Assembly: GCA_016704445.1 (NCBI GenBank)
Contig: JADJAE010000061.1
Span: 3,838 to 67,837, forward strand
DNA from: Deltaproteobacteria bacterium
GTDB lineage: Bacteria; Myxococcota_A; Polyangia; Polyangiales; Ga0077539
Reading direction: 5' to 3'
Length of the DNA stretch: 64,000 bases
Shown: piece by piece, positions 36,647 through 44,296 of the stretch
Layout: each line of letters starts with the position of its first letter
Numbering within the stretch: position 1 is the first letter of the stretch
Notes under the pieces: generated by a model
Databases searched by the model: none
What the model was told of the DNA's origin: nothing
What the model saw: only the letters and a program-made list of their open reading frames with translations
Program-made: the position numbers and the translations under genes

Positions 36647-38198
36647 GCACTGCCCCCATCGCGGCCAGGGCCCACGCGCCCTGCGCCCGCGATGAGCTCG
36701 ACGGGCCCGGCACGCGGCAGCCGCAGCCGCTGTCGGGCGGAACGCCCATCCACTCCGTCAGACCCGTATCAACAGCAGCCGAGGCGTCGTCGCCCTTGGC
36801 CGTGCCTGCGTCGCTCAGGAGCACGCCGAGGTCGCTGACGATCGGCGTCCCGGCGTCGACGGCGACGCCCACGTCCACCCGCACGCCGGTGTCGACGCGG
36901 GTGCCGGTGTCGACCCTCACGCCCACGTCCTGGGCGGGAACGCCGCTGTCGATGGGCAGCGGGGTCCCGGAGTCCATGACGCAGCGGTTGGTCCCAGGGA
37001 CGCAGACCATCTGGCCCGAGGCGAGGCGGGCGTTGCAGGCGTAGCCCCTGGGGCAGGTGCAGTCGTCGGTGCAGGTGCGGGAGCAGAACGCCGTGGTGGC
37101 GCTGCTGCCCACGCAGAGGCTCCCGGAGGAGCAGTCCGTCGGCGTGCGGCAGGGCTCACCGAAGGCCGCGCTCCCTCGGGTGCAGTCCGCGGTCTGCCAG
37201 GCCCATCCGCCGGCGCAGGTGCCCTCGTTGGGTCCGGTGGCCGAGCCGAGGCGGCAGGTGTTGCTGGCGCCGCACCAGCCGCAGCCCGCGTAGGGGGTGC
37301 AGCCGCCGCAGCCGCCGGTCAGGCGGGAGCAGGGGTCGGTGGCGGGGCCGGCGTCGACGGGCGGAGGGGTCCCGGCGTCGACGGGGGTGACCGCGGAGCA
37401 GTCGCGGGGCTGCCAGACGAAGCCGCCGCACGAGCCGCTGACCGGGCCCGTCGGGGTGGAGGTGGTGCAGCGCCCGGTGGCGGAGCACCAGCCGCAGTTG
37501 TTGACCGGGGTGCACCCGGCGCAGGAGGTGTAGCGGGCGCAGGGGTCCTCCGGCGTCACGGTGCCGGCGTCGGGGCTGCCCATCCCAGAGGGGTAGAGCT
37601 GGCAGACACCGGCCTGGTCGTCGGTGGTGAGGTTGCGCTTGATGCCGCCGGAGTACGACGCGTACATCACGGCGCTCGACTGCGCGGAGTGGTCGAGGCC
37701 GAGGAAGTGGCCCTCCTCGTGGGTGGCGATGGACTGCGTGTCGACGGTGCGAGAGCGGCCGTCGGTGCTCCAGGTGAAGCCCACGTTGTTGAACTGGATG
37801 TCGGCGTCGATGAAGTATCCGCCGCTGGTCCAGACGGGTGTGGTCACGCCGATCACGCTGTTGACGGGGCCGAGCTCCGCGGGCCACGAGTCGGAGATCC
37901 AGAGGAAGGTGTTCACCCGGTCGCCGGCCCTCCCCCGGGTGACCGAGGTGGCGCCGCCGTTGACGGTGCGCCAGCGGGTGCACACCGGGGCCGCCCAGTT
38001 GGCCATGCCGGTGTCGAGCGCGGAGATGGCGGCCGCGCCGCCGATGGTGGTCGGGGCCGACGAGGCGTTGACCAGGTAGCGGATGGGGAGCTGCGCGGGG
38101 TTCCAGCGCGACTCGCTCAGGGCGTAGCCGGAGGCGAGCGAGGGGGCGATAGAGAGCGCGGCGAGGGTGATCAGCCGGAGGTCGCGGGCGCGGATCAA
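36618..38198 (-). CDS. Secreted matrixin-like zinc metalloprotease with MYXO-CTERM
   Basis: The start is a TTG at 38198 with a strong GGAGG site just upstream; it overlaps the stop of the upstream gene as TTGA. A signal peptide ends near residue 25. The catalytic domain (about 30-205) holds the extended zinc motif HEEGHFLGLDH (160-170) and a Met-turn VMYA (177-180), the metzincin pattern of matrixins. Two Cys-rich PSI-like modules follow (CAGCTPVNNCGWCSATGRC and CGGCTPYAGCGWCGASNTC), then a VDTGTRVDTGVRVD stalk, and a tail GCGCRVPG, hydrophobic helix, RRRRR, which fits MYXO-CTERM well. It is likely displayed on or released from the surface, acting on protein substrates. The first 205 residues include a segment before the metal site but no clear cysteine-switch prodomain. 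Confidence 0.85.
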   Translation of the reverse strand: MIRARDLRLITLAALSIAPSLASGYALSESRWNPAQLPIRYLVNASSAPTTIGGAAAISALDTGMANWAAPVCTRWRTVNGGATSVTRGRAGDRVNTFLWISDSWPAELGPVNSVIGVTTPVWTSGGYFIDADIQFNNVGFTWSTDGRSRTVDTQSIATHEEGHFLGLDHSAQSSAVMYASYSGGIKRNLTTDDQAGVCQLYPSGMGSPDAGTVTPEDPCARYTSCAGCTPVNNCGWCSATGRCTTSTPTGPVSGSCGGFVWQPRDCSAVTPVDAGTPPPVDAGPATDPCSRLTGGCGGCTPYAGCGWCGASNTCRLGSATGPNEGTCAGGWAWQTADCTRGSAAFGEPCRTPTDCSSGSLCVGSSATTAFCSRTCTDDCTCPRGYACNARLASGQMVCVPGTNRCVMDSGTPLPIDSGVPAQDVGVRVDTGTRVDTGVRVDVGVAVDAGTPIVSDLGVLLSDAGTAKGDDASAAVDTGLTEWMGVPPDSGCGCRVPGPSSSSRAQGAWALAAMGAVLTSMRRRRR

Positions 38199-38776
38199 CG
38201 GGCACCTCCGGCGAGCGTGCGGACGTCCACGCGCAGGTGCTGGAGCGTCTCGGCGGGCTCCGCGGGGGCCTCGTAGAGGCGCATGGGCGCGCCGGAGCTG
38301 ACGCGCGCGAAGGTGAGGCCGCTCAGGTCGCGGTGCACGACGGAGACGCCCGCGACCGGCGGGTCGACGTAGAAGACGGCCTGCGCGAGGCCCGTGAGGT
38401 AGACGACGCCGGGGCCGCGGCGGAGGAAGAACACGGCCTCCTGGCCGGGGGTGAACACCGGGTTGCCCGCGATGCGGGAGACGAGCCCGTCGACCTCGCC
38501 GCCGAGCTGTCGGAGCACCAGCTGGGCTTCGACGTTCTCGCCCTTCACGGTCTCGCTCACGCGCAGGGTGGTGAGGCTGATGATCTGCGACTGGTCTTCG
38601 TTCCAGCGGCTGGTGACGCCGACGACGGTGGCGCGCACCACGACGTCGGACTGGGCGACGAGCTCGGCGCGGGAGAGCTGTACCGCCACCGTGGCCTCCG
38701 CCGGAGAGGCGAAGGAGAGGGCCAGGCCGAGGGCCAGCGTGGCGCTGCAGCGCCGCCAGAGCGATGTCGTGTTCAC
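38195..38776 (-). CDS. Unknown exported 193-aa protein coupled to the metalloprotease
   Basis: A GTG at 38776 with GAGGTC upstream starts a signal peptide (SATLALGLALSFASPAEA). The mature part is about 165 residues, beta-rich, with VRATVVGVTSRWNEDQSQII, SLTTLRVSETVKG, and PVFTPGQEAVFFLRRGPGVV. Similar arrangements occur in small exported proteins of Myxococcota, but I assign no name. The stop overlaps the TTG of the matrixin gene, so the two are co-translated; a chaperone, inhibitor or co-secreted partner role is possible. Longer upstream reading frames run into the palindromic element and were rejected. Confidence 0.72.
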   Translation of the reverse strand: MNTTSLWRRCSATLALGLALSFASPAEATVAVQLSRAELVAQSDVVVRATVVGVTSRWNEDQSQIISLTTLRVSETVKGENVEAQLVLRQLGGEVDGLVSRIAGNPVFTPGQEAVFFLRRGPGVVYLTGLAQAVFYVDPPVAGVSVVHRDLSGLTFARVSSGAPMRLYEAPAEPAETLQHLRVDVRTLAGGAR

Positions 38777-38906
38777 GGTCAAAAGACCTCCAAATTCCGG
38801 AATGAGGGGGGAGCGACGAGAGGGTGAGGGTCCCATCGGGCGGCGGTAGTTACAACGCTCGCCCATGGTGGCGTCAACCACCGGGCTGATCGCGGCCGTG
38901 CCCGCA

Positions 38907-39230
38907 GGTTGAAACCCTATCGCTTCTACAGATCTCGGACGGGGTGCAGCCCGCGTCGCTGGGGTTCGGGCGTTGGCCCTCACCCCAGGCAATAACAGGA
39001 CGGCGCCCCGGGCATTGCCCGGGGCTGTCGAACAGGGACGCCGATTCGTTCCAGCCCTCGCGGCCTCGATCGAAGCTTCCGGAGGGTCCATGGAGTTTCG
39101 GTTCGACAGCCCCGGGCAGTGCCCGGGGCGCCGTCCTGTTATTGCCTGGGGTGAGGGCCAACGCCCGAACCCCAGCGACGCGGCGGGTTGCCACGCTCCA
39201 ATGATGTGTAGAAGCGATAGGGTTGAAACC
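38907..39230. repeat. MITE-like palindromic element
   Basis: Terminal inverted repeats share AACCCTATCGCTTCTACA, preceded by GGTT and two variable bases (38907-38930 and 39207-39230). Inside, two 81-bp arms (38953-39033 and 39101-39181) are reverse complements with one mismatch around a 67-bp centre. There is no open frame of its own. The ends resemble those of the adjacent insertion sequence up to AACCCT, then differ, so it may be mobilised by a related transposase. Confidence 0.65.
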
Positions 39231-39330
39231 TGCGGCAACGATGGTCCCACTGCGGAGCTCGATGGAAGTCCGCATGCGGACTTCCATGGGCAGTGCCGGG
39301 AGGCCGCATCGTTGCCGCAGGTTTCAACCC
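39220..39330. repeat. Perfect-arm palindrome next to the insertion sequence
   Basis: Exact 24-bp arms (39220-39243 and 39307-39330) enclose a 26-bp perfect palindrome at 39262-39287 (centre GTCCGCATGCGGAC). It lies between the MITE-like element and the insertion sequence and overlaps the end of each. Confidence 0.7.
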
Positions 39331-40826
39331 TGATCCTTCCCGGAATGTTCTCGGGGTTGCTCGCAAGGCAAAAAGCGCTGTCCTCTGTGGATGGAAGCTC
39401 ACCCCATCGGATCGTTGTCCGACGAGTTCACCCGTTCGAGGCTGGGACACGGCGCGCGTCGTAAGCGACTCCTTCGCGTCAGCGATGCCTTCGGAAAGGC
39501 GCCGTCGGCCAGCTTCCCCGCGCTGTTCCACGACCCGAAGCAGGCCAAGCGAGGGTACGAGTTTCTCGGCAATCCGGCCGTTCTGCCGGACGATGTGCTC
39601 GGCGGACACGTGCTCAACACCCTCGATCGATGCGCCTCCCACCCTCGCGTCCTGCTGGTCATGGACATGACCGAGCTCGACTACACCGCCCACCGCGCCA
39701 CGCGCGGCTTGGGCTCGATCGGGGATGGCGACGGGCGGGGCATCCACGTCCTCTCGGTCCTGGCGCTCGACGCCTCGACCGGCGAGCCCCTCGGCGTGCT
39801 CCCGCCCCAGCGATGGGTGCGGCCCGACGTCACGCCGGGGCGGCGCAAGGCCGAGTCGACCTACGCGCGCAGCCTCCGCGCCCGAGAGAGCCAGTACTGG
39901 CTACGGGCGATCCGCTCCAGTCGAGAGGCCATCGGTCCGTCCACCGCCGAGACGCGATACGTCGTGGTGGCCGATCAGGGGGCCGACATCTTCGACAACT
40001 TCGCCACGTGTCGAGCCTGCGACTTCGGCTTCGTGCTGCGGGTCTATCAGGACCGCGCGCTCGTGGCGACGACCTCGCCCGACGACGCGCCCCATCTGAT
40101 GGCGCGTCTGGCCCAACAGCCCGTGAAGACGCACAAGGACGTCGAGATCCACGCCCGGCACAACCGCACGGCCCGCGTGGCTCGCTGCGAGGTGCGAGTG
40201 CTGACCGCCTCGATCCAGCCCCCGCAGACCCAACCCCTTCACACGCCCCCGGAGGTCGTCACGGTCGTTCAGGTGTTGGAGGTCGACCCACCCGCGGGGG
40301 AAGACGCGGTGTGCTGGAACCTGGCGACCGACGCGCCGGTGACGACGGTGGCCGAGGCGCTTGGAATCGTGACGGAATACGAGTCTCGCTGGACGGTGGA
40401 GGACTTTCACATGGGGCTCAAGACGGGCTGCGCGATCGAGTCGCGGCAGTTCCAGAGCCGCCACGCGATCGAGAACTTCCTGTCGCTGGCGAGCGTGCAG
40501 GTCTGGCAGATGCTGTGGTTGCGGCATCGGGCTCGGTCGGAGACGCCGGGGCCCGCGGCCGAGATCTTGTCGGACGGGCAGCGAGAGGCGCTGCGCGAGT
40601 TGTGCGCGACGCTGCCAACTCAGGCCGACGCCAAGCAGACCCTCATCGCGATCGCCAAGCTCGGCGGATACTTCGGACGAAAGTCCGACGGCCCGCCCGG
40701 ATGGCGAACGATCTGGAAGGGATTTCAGTACCTGACCACCTACGCGGAGGGCTTCGAGGCCGCGCGGAATCGGTCCCAATCGACCTTGCGTGAGCCGTCG
40801 TGAACATTCCGGGAAGGATCAGGGTT
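39326..40826. mobile_element. IS4-family insertion sequence, about 1.5 kb
   Basis: The terminal inverted repeats are exact over 25 bp: AACCCTGATCCTTCCCGGAA continuing TGTTC at 39326-39350, and its reverse complement at 40802-40826. They enclose a single intact transposase gene. Target duplications could not be seen because both flanks carry the GCAGGTT motif in inverted orientation. The element appears complete and potentially active. Confidence 0.85.
39391..40803 (+). CDS. IS4-family DDE transposase
   Basis: The 470-residue protein has the Tn5-like IS4 pattern. The three acidic residues are Asp92 (MDMTELDYT), Asp195 (VVVADQGADIFDNF) and Glu337. The YREK signature is exact: Tyr330, Arg333, Glu337, Lys344 in EYESRWTVEDFHMGLKTG. 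An N-terminal DNA-binding region (KQAKRGYEFLGNPAV) and a C-terminal helical region complete it. It catalyses cut-and-paste movement of the surrounding element. The stop lies at the inner edge of the right terminal repeat. No frame damage is seen. Confidence 0.92.
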   Translation: MEAHPIGSLSDEFTRSRLGHGARRKRLLRVSDAFGKAPSASFPALFHDPKQAKRGYEFLGNPAVLPDDVLGGHVLNTLDRCASHPRVLLVMDMTELDYTAHRATRGLGSIGDGDGRGIHVLSVLALDASTGEPLGVLPPQRWVRPDVTPGRRKAESTYARSLRARESQYWLRAIRSSREAIGPSTAETRYVVVADQGADIFDNFATCRACDFGFVLRVYQDRALVATTSPDDAPHLMARLAQQPVKTHKDVEIHARHNRTARVARCEVRVLTASIQPPQTQPLHTPPEVVTVVQVLEVDPPAGEDAVCWNLATDAPVTTVAEALGIVTEYESRWTVEDFHMGLKTGCAIESRQFQSRHAIENFLSLASVQVWQMLWLRHRARSETPGPAAEILSDGQREALRELCATLPTQADAKQTLIAIAKLGGYFGRKSDGPPGWRTIWKGFQYLTTYAEGFEAARNRSQSTLREPS

Positions 40827-40895
40827 TCAACCTGCGGGCACGGCGGCCGATCGGCATCGATGTGAGAAGGAGAAAGGGGAGGAGGAGAGAGGAGA

Positions 40896-42152
40896 CTACT
40901 GGTTCATCGATTCGAGGAACTCCCGGTTGGTCTCCGTGCGGGTGACCTTGTCCAGGAGGAACTCCATCGAGTCGATGACGTTGAGCGGGTGCAGCAGCTG
41001 GCGCAGCAGGTACACGCGCTGGAGCGTGAACTCGGGGAGCAGCAGCTCCTCCTTGCGCGTGGCCGACTTGTTGATGTCGAGGCAGGGGAAGATCCGCTTC
41101 TCCATGAGCTTGCGGTCGAGGTGGATCTCGCTGTTGCCCGTGCCCTTGAACTCCTCGAAGATCACCTCGTCCATGCGCGACCCGGTGTCGACCAGGGCCG
41201 TGGCGATGATGGTGAGCGAGCCGCCCTCTTCGAGGTTGCGGGCCGCGCCGAAGAAGCGCTTGGGCTTGTGCAGGGCGTTGGCGTCGACGCCGCCCGACAG
41301 GATCTTCCCGGAGGCCGGCACCACGGTGTTGTAGGCGCGGGCGAGGCGGGTGATGGAGTCGAGGAGGATGATCACGTCGTGCTTGTGCTCGACGAGGCGC
41401 TTGGCCTTCTCGATGACCATCTCGGCGACCTGCACGTGGCGCGTGGCGGGCTCGTCGAAGGTGCTGGAGACGACCTCGCCCTTGACCGAGCGCTGCATGT
41501 CGGTGACCTCCTCGGGCCGCTCGTCGATGAGCAGCACGATGAGCTTGGCGTCGGGGTGGTTGGTGCTGATCGCGTTGGCGATGTTCTGCATGAGCACCGT
41601 CTTGCCCGCGCGCGGCGGCGAGACGATGAGGCAGCGCTGGCCCTTCCCGATCGGCACCAGCAGGTCGATGATGCGGGTGGAGTTGTTCTTGCGGTCGTGC
41701 TCGAGGTTGAAGCGCTGCTGGGGGTAGAGCGGCGTGAGGTTGTCGAAGAGGATCTTGTCGCGCGCGGCCTCCGGGGCCTCGAAGTTGATGCGGTCGACCT
41801 TGAGCAGGGCGAAGTAGCGCTCGTTGTCGCGCGGCGGGCGCACCGTGCCCTGCACCGAGTCGCCGGTGCGGAGGTTGAAGCGGCGGATCTGCGAGGGGGA
41901 GACGTAGATGTCGTCGGGGCCGGGGAGGTAGTTGTAGTCCTGCGCGCGCAGGAAGCCGAAGCCGTCGGGCAGGCACTCGAGCACGCCCTCGGCGGTGACC
42001 TCGCCCTTGCGCGCGGAGTGCGCCTGGAGCAGCGAGAAGATCAGCTCCTGCTTGCGCAGGCCGGGGGCGTTCTCGATCGCGAGCTCCTTCGCCATGGCGA
42101 GGAGTTCGGGCATCGGCTGCTGCTTCAGTTCGCGGAGGTTGATTGCGTCCAT
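40896..42152 (-). CDS. rho: Transcription termination factor Rho
   Basis: The RNA-dependent ATPase that ends transcription at Rho-dependent sites. I chose ATG 42152, giving MDAINLRELKQQ and 418 residues, close to the E. coli length; the upstream extension is low-quality. Order: N-terminal helical domain (about 1-47), RNA-binding cold-shock-like domain (about 50-125, LPDGFGFLRAQDYNYLPGPD with DIYVSPSQIRRF), Walker A SPPRAGKT (178-185), Walker B VIILLDSITRLARAYN, Q-loop and R-loop regions, and LDINKSATRKEELLL near the end. It has no long insertion like those of some high-GC bacteria. It is flanked by the insertion sequence downstream and PhoD gene upstream, both separated by gaps. Confidence 0.96.
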   Translation of the reverse strand: MDAINLRELKQQPMPELLAMAKELAIENAPGLRKQELIFSLLQAHSARKGEVTAEGVLECLPDGFGFLRAQDYNYLPGPDDIYVSPSQIRRFNLRTGDSVQGTVRPPRDNERYFALLKVDRINFEAPEAARDKILFDNLTPLYPQQRFNLEHDRKNNSTRIIDLLVPIGKGQRCLIVSPPRAGKTVLMQNIANAISTNHPDAKLIVLLIDERPEEVTDMQRSVKGEVVSSTFDEPATRHVQVAEMVIEKAKRLVEHKHDVIILLDSITRLARAYNTVVPASGKILSGGVDANALHKPKRFFGAARNLEEGGSLTIIATALVDTGSRMDEVIFEEFKGTGNSEIHLDRKLMEKRIFPCLDINKSATRKEELLLPEFTLQRVYLLRQLLHPLNVIDSMEFLLDKVTRTETNREFLESMNQ

Positions 42153-42540
42153 CGTCTCTCTTTCACTAGCGGCCGCCGGCGGATGCCGGTGCGGCCTTCG
42201 GGGGGGGAAATGTCTACCGCGCCGCGAGGAATCGCTGGTCTGGTCGACGTGTTCGGGGCCCACGTTCGCGCGTCATCGGGAGGGGAATGCGCCCTGCGTC
42301 ATCGGATCGATGCATCTCTGGAGCTGTCTCGTAGAGGGCTGTAACGGAGGGGTGGAAGGCCACCGGTGAGGATTGAGGGTCGATCGACCCGACCGGTGAC
42401 TGAGGATCGTGTGCGCAGGGGAGGACACTGCCGCGACGGACGCGACGAACGGGCGCGGAACCTACGGGCGACCCCGCGCGGGTGTCAAGCGCGGGGGAGG
42501 GCTGTACGAGGTCAACCATCATGAAGGGGGGAGAGGGCGG
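42153..42540. other. Long rho leader region
   Basis: This 388-bp gap lies upstream of rho on the minus strand, between rho and the PhoD-like gene. It contains a candidate promoter at 42459-42488 and then about 300 nt before the rho ATG. Long rho leaders are known to serve autoregulation in some bacteria; whether that holds here is inference. No open reading frame with credible features was found. Confidence 0.4.
42459..42488 (-). promoter_or_regulatory. Candidate sigma-70 promoter for rho
   Basis: On the minus strand, TTGACA (42488-42483) and TAGGTT (42464-42459) are separated by 18 bp. It would start a transcript with a leader of about 300 nt before rho. Confidence 0.35.
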
Positions 42541-44256
42541 TCAGAAGGTGTGGGTCCAGCGGCTGCCGGGGATGCGGCCCCCGGAGGCGTTGATGAAGTC
42601 GACGGTGAGGGTGCGGCTCGCCGGGTCGGCGCGAAACAGGGTGTAGTTGTGCACGCCGTACACCATCACGGGCCACTGCGAGGCGCGGACGACGGGGCGC
42701 GAGTCGCGGTTCGACCCGCCGGGGCCCATGATCACCTCCCAGATGCCGCTCCAGGGCCCGGTGTCCTCGACCTGGCAGACGCCGCCGAAGTGCACGTCGC
42801 CGGAGAGCCACACCACCCCGCGGAGGCGGTTGTTGGCGATGTGGTTGAGGATCTCCCGGCGCTGCGAGGCGTAGCCGTTCCAGTTGTCGCTGTCGGCCCC
42901 GGCGCGGTCGACGATGGGCACCGAGTTGACGATGAACTTGAACACGCAGGGCGAGGAGCGCAGCCCCGCCTTGAGCCAGTCCATCTGCGCCCGGGAGATG
43001 TACGTCGACGACCGCGCCGGGTCCTCCGAGCGGGTGGAGGGGCGGCGCTCGCCGCGGCAGTCGAGGATGAAGACCTCCGCGGTGCGGCCCCAGCGGAAGC
43101 TGCGCCAGAGGCGGTCGGGGTCGGAGGCGTTGCGCCGGGTGGCGCGGTGCTCGAAGAAGGCCGCCCTCGCCGCGGCCACGCGGGCGCGGCTGGTGGTCTC
43201 GGGGTTCCAGTTGTTGAAGACCTCGTGGTCGTCCCAGGTGAGGTACTGCCCGGTCGAGCGGTGCAGCGCGCGCATCCCCGACGCGGACCAACTCGCGCTG
43301 TACTTCGCGCGGTACTCCGGGAGCGTGACCGCGTTGTCGCCGTAGTCGGCGTAGATGTGGTCGCCGGCGTGGATGAAGAAGTCCAGGTCGGTGCGAGAGC
43401 CCGCGTCCGCGAGCACCGGGAAGGGCCGCGCGCTCTGGTTGGTGCAGGAGGTTCCCGCGAAGACGATCGGGGCGAGCGAGTCGGCGGCGATGGCGGTCTG
43501 CACCCGCCCCACCGAGCTGCGCCCCGTCGGCGCGCTCGCGGGCCCGACCAGGAAGGCGTAGAGGTGCTGCTTGTTGGGGCGCAGCCCGGTGACGACCGCG
43601 CGCACGAAGCCCGCGCCGGAGGCAGTGACCCGGCCGTTGAAGCGCACCGCCGCGATGCGCGAGCCGTCCATCTCCAGCACCCGCAGCGTCACCGCCGAGG
43701 TGCCGTCGTGCTTGGTCCAGAACATCACCGAGGTGTCGGTGGCGTCGCCCGCCATCACGCCGAGCGGAAACTGCGGCAGGCGCTCCGGGAGCCCGCGGAA
43801 GTCGGGGTGGGGCAGCGTGATGACGCCCGAGTCGCGCCCGGCGTCGACCCCCGGCACGTCACGGGGGACGTCCCTGGGCACGTCCCTGGGCACATCGAAG
43901 CCGACATCGCGAGGCACGTCCCGGGGCACGTCCATCGCCGCGTCGCGGCCCGCGTCGAGGGCTCCCGCGTCGGGCGCTCCCGCGTCGGGCGCTCCCGCGT
44001 CGGGGGCTCCCGTGTCGAGGGCTCCCGCGTCGAGGGCTCCCGCGTCGGGCGCTCCCGCGTCGGGCTCGCTTGCGTCGGGCGCTCCCGCGTCCTTGTCGAT
44101 CGCTGCGTCGAGGTCTTCGGGGCTGGCGTCGAAGGTCTCGTCCGGCCCGGAGTCGTAGTCGTCCATCGGGGCGACGTCGGGGTCTTCCCCGGTGCCGCAG
44201 CCCGCTACCCCCGCCGCCCCAGCGATCTTGATGAACGTACGACGCGTGAGCTTCAT
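42541..44256 (-). CDS. Tat-exported PhoD-like phosphatase lipoprotein
   Basis: The N-terminus MKLTRRTFIKIAGAAGVAGC combines a Tat twin-arginine motif (TRRTFIK) with a lipobox (VAGC), so the folded protein is exported and lipidated. A long stalk follows (about 45-150): first DAGAPDAGA units, then DVPRDVPRD units. The catalytic part (about 165-571) has the PhoD N-terminal Ig-like domain (FPLGVMAGDATDTSVMFWTK) and metallophosphatase motifs IHAGDHIYADYGDN, YLTWDDHEVFNNWN and VVWLSGDVHFGG. It probably hydrolyses phosphomonoesters or diesters outside the cytoplasm using Ca/Fe. The length of 571 residues is usual once the stalk is counted. It is separated from the kinase gene by only 40 bp on the same strand. 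Confidence 0.88.
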   Translation of the reverse strand: MKLTRRTFIKIAGAAGVAGCGTGEDPDVAPMDDYDSGPDETFDASPEDLDAAIDKDAGAPDASEPDAGAPDAGALDAGALDTGAPDAGAPDAGAPDAGALDAGRDAAMDVPRDVPRDVGFDVPRDVPRDVPRDVPGVDAGRDSGVITLPHPDFRGLPERLPQFPLGVMAGDATDTSVMFWTKHDGTSAVTLRVLEMDGSRIAAVRFNGRVTASGAGFVRAVVTGLRPNKQHLYAFLVGPASAPTGRSSVGRVQTAIAADSLAPIVFAGTSCTNQSARPFPVLADAGSRTDLDFFIHAGDHIYADYGDNAVTLPEYRAKYSASWSASGMRALHRSTGQYLTWDDHEVFNNWNPETTSRARVAAARAAFFEHRATRRNASDPDRLWRSFRWGRTAEVFILDCRGERRPSTRSEDPARSSTYISRAQMDWLKAGLRSSPCVFKFIVNSVPIVDRAGADSDNWNGYASQRREILNHIANNRLRGVVWLSGDVHFGGVCQVEDTGPWSGIWEVIMGPGGSNRDSRPVVRASQWPVMVYGVHNYTLFRADPASRTLTVDFINASGGRIPGSRWTHTF

Positions 44257-44296
44257 CGGGCTGATTGGATAACACGCCCCCGGTTGGACGGCCGTC

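Larger units (their letters stand above)
38895..40844. mobile_element. Composite element bounded by 24-bp exact inverted repeats
   Basis: The sequence GCCGTGCCCGCAGGTTGAAACCCT at 38895-38918 recurs as an exact reverse complement at 40821-40844. Between them lie, in order, a MITE-like palindromic element, a second palindrome and an IS4-family insertion sequence. A 16-bp motif (CCGCAGGTT, then GA or TC, then AACCC) occurs four times: 38902-38917, 39220-39235 (reversed), 39315-39330 and 40822-40837 (reversed). No coding gene other than the transposase is present. Confidence 0.6.

Noticed and set aside
38777..39250. N-terminal extension of the 193-aa exported protein into the palindromic element
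   Set aside because: The GTG at 38776 has a ribosome site and a signal peptide; the extension translates palindrome DNA.
38895..40844. CRISPR-like array from the four 16-bp repeats
   Set aside because: Spacing is irregular (about 300, 80 and 1490 bp), orientation alternates, and no cas genes are present; they are mobile-element ends.
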